DNA of 49,486 nt. Origin: Luteibacter jiangsuensis (GTDB taxonomy: Bacteria > Pseudomonadota > Gammaproteobacteria > Xanthomonadales > Rhodanobacteraceae). Location of the stretch: contig NZ_JAUSSK010000002.1 of the NCBI RefSeq assembly GCF_030812295.1, forward strand, positions 1,015,001 to 1,064,486. Reading direction: 5' to 3'. Position 1 is the stretch's first letter, and each line of letters begins with the position of its first letter. The position numbers and the translations under genes were made by a program. The notes under the pieces were generated by a model. The model made no database searches and was not told the origin of the DNA. It was given only the letters and a program-made list of their open reading frames with translations. Below, one piece after another: positions 48,725 through 49,486 of this stretch.

Positions 48725-48748
48725 GTGGGAGCCGACCTTGTCGGCGAT
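48725..48748 (+). repeat. Forward REP arm after the 16-bp tandem repeat
   Basis: GTGGGAGCCGACCTTGTCGG plus CGAT. Together with the reverse arm at 48507-48530 it brackets the tandem repeat. Confidence 0.88.
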
Positions 48749-48862
48749 CCGCGCGCCAGCGCGGCAACCCCGCCGCCCCCCACCAACCGCGTATCCCATC
48801 CGGCTGACTTGGCACCGGCCGCCCGGCGCCGGAAGCTGAGATCCCATGACGGAGAACGGTCC

Positions 48863-49348
48863 ATGTCCTCGGTGCCGGCACCCGCACGAAAAATTCCCGC
48901 GGCTGGCATTCCCGGCGCGAAGCCCTTCGCCTCGCTGCTGAGCATCAGCAACGCGCCGCGCCTCGGCCCGCAGCCCAACTCGCTGGACAACGCGGTGAGT
49001 TGCGCCACGCACTGGGTCCGCATGTCCGACGGCCGCCGCGCGGACGCCATGTGGCTGGAAGCGGGCGCGATGATGCAGAAGCTCGTCTCGCGCCCCGAAT
49101 GGGTGCGCTATCTGCGCAAGATCCGCGTGGATCGTGGACTCCTCGTCGGCCGCGAATGGTTCGAGGTGACGCGGGTGCGCGATCCGGTGGGGCTGCCCGC
49201 CGGCGATTACCTCAACGTGATCTTCGTGGCCCACTACACCCGCGCGGTGATCTTCGAAACGGTGTCGCTGGCGCCGGGTGGCACGGGATGGCTACCGGTC
49301 GGTTATGTCATCCGCCCGGTGCAACGGGAGATCCCGTTCGTGCAATAG
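48863..49348 (+). CDS. DUF4019-like protein
   Basis: A 161-residue protein. The region about 45-155 (NAVSCATHWVRMSDGRRADA, then VIFETVSLAPGG and LPVGYVI) resembles DUF4019 proteins, which are small secreted or lipoprotein-type proteins of unknown role. Here the first 40 residues are Pro/Ala-rich and not clearly a signal peptide. The start at 48863 is tentative; ACGGAGAACGG lies upstream, and an overlapping ATG at 48846 is in another frame. The downstream sequence is low-complexity and possibly unreliable. Confidence 0.6.
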   Translation: MSSVPAPARKIPAAGIPGAKPFASLLSISNAPRLGPQPNSLDNAVSCATHWVRMSDGRRADAMWLEAGAMMQKLVSRPEWVRYLRKIRVDRGLLVGREWFEVTRVRDPVGLPAGDYLNVIFVAHYTRAVIFETVSLAPGGTGWLPVGYVIRPVQREIPFVQ

Positions 49349-49380
49349 ATACAGGGGTGGGGAGCGGGCGGGGGCGCGGG

Positions 49381-49486
49381 CCCCCCCCCCCCCCCCCCCC
49401 CCCCACCACCGCGGGGTGCTTCCATGGCGGAAGCACGCCGCGGACGACCCCACGCCCCCCCCCAACCCCCCCCCCCCCGCCAGCGC
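49381..49486. other. Poly-C runs and hairpin at the window end
   Basis: A run of 24 Cs (49381-49404) and further C runs to the end are unlike the rest of the window. Between them lies a perfect hairpin, GTGCTTCC/GGAAGCAC (49416-49436), extended by GCGG-like arms. The hairpin may be a genuine terminator for the preceding gene; the C runs may be sequencing or assembly error at a contig edge. Confidence 0.7.

Noticed and set aside
48846-48945. Overlapping short frame starting ATGACGGAG upstream of the DUF4019-like gene
   Set aside because: Short, in a different frame from the conserved domain, and ends quickly; the conserved frame is preferred.

Overview
The window looks like chromosomal DNA from a high-GC gammaproteobacterium of the order Xanthomonadales, most likely family Rhodanobacteraceae (a Luteibacter or Dyella type). 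I base this on gene order, for example mreBCD-mrdA-rodA-mltB-rlpA-dacC-ybeD-lipB-lipA and aceF-lpd with a lipoyl domain on E3. Abundant GTGGGAGCCGAC-type repeats between genes fit this as well. No database search was possible, so the taxonomic call is inference.

Layout. Bases 1-3542 are the distal part of an rRNA operon: the 16S-23S spacer with tRNA-Ile(GAT) and tRNA-Ala(TGC), the 23S gene and the 5S gene. Two nested perfect 21-bp inverted repeats bracket the 23S gene. The 5S is followed by a tandem array in which the 5S 3' end and a terminator recur five times. Bases 4162-8948 hold a glycerol regulon (glpR, glpD, glpF, glpK) with GlpR-like half-sites before glpD. A convergent adenosine-kinase-like PfkB gene follows. 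Bases 10439-19812 form the cell-shape and peptidoglycan cluster, continuing into ybeD, lipB and lipA (lipoate synthesis), the periplasmic protease prc and an MscS channel. aceF and lpd (25733-29272) encode the lipoylated E2 and E3 of pyruvate dehydrogenase, which are clients of LipA and LipB.

Bases 29335-49486 are more mixed. They hold a REP-associated tyrosine transposase (RAYT), an APC permease and a secreted GH50-like glycosidase. Next come small membrane proteins, purC, a c-type cytochrome, djlA and rpe, and two tiny minus-strand genes. After these lies an operon of a glutathione transferase, a three-domain flavin/iron-sulfur oxidoreductase and a LysR regulator. Last are a two-component system with an unusual periplasmic sensor domain, trpE, a secreted chorismate-lyase-like protein and a DUF4019-like protein.

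The recurring theme is the REP/RAYT system. About 30 short hairpin-forming arms lie at 14 places, nearly all between genes. They come in three stem types whose base changes compensate each other, and one RAYT gene has its own REP pair directly downstream. One pair lies inside the 5' coding region of rlpA, and one arm abuts the start codon of the sensor kinase. The window ends in long C runs that look like a sequencing or assembly problem.
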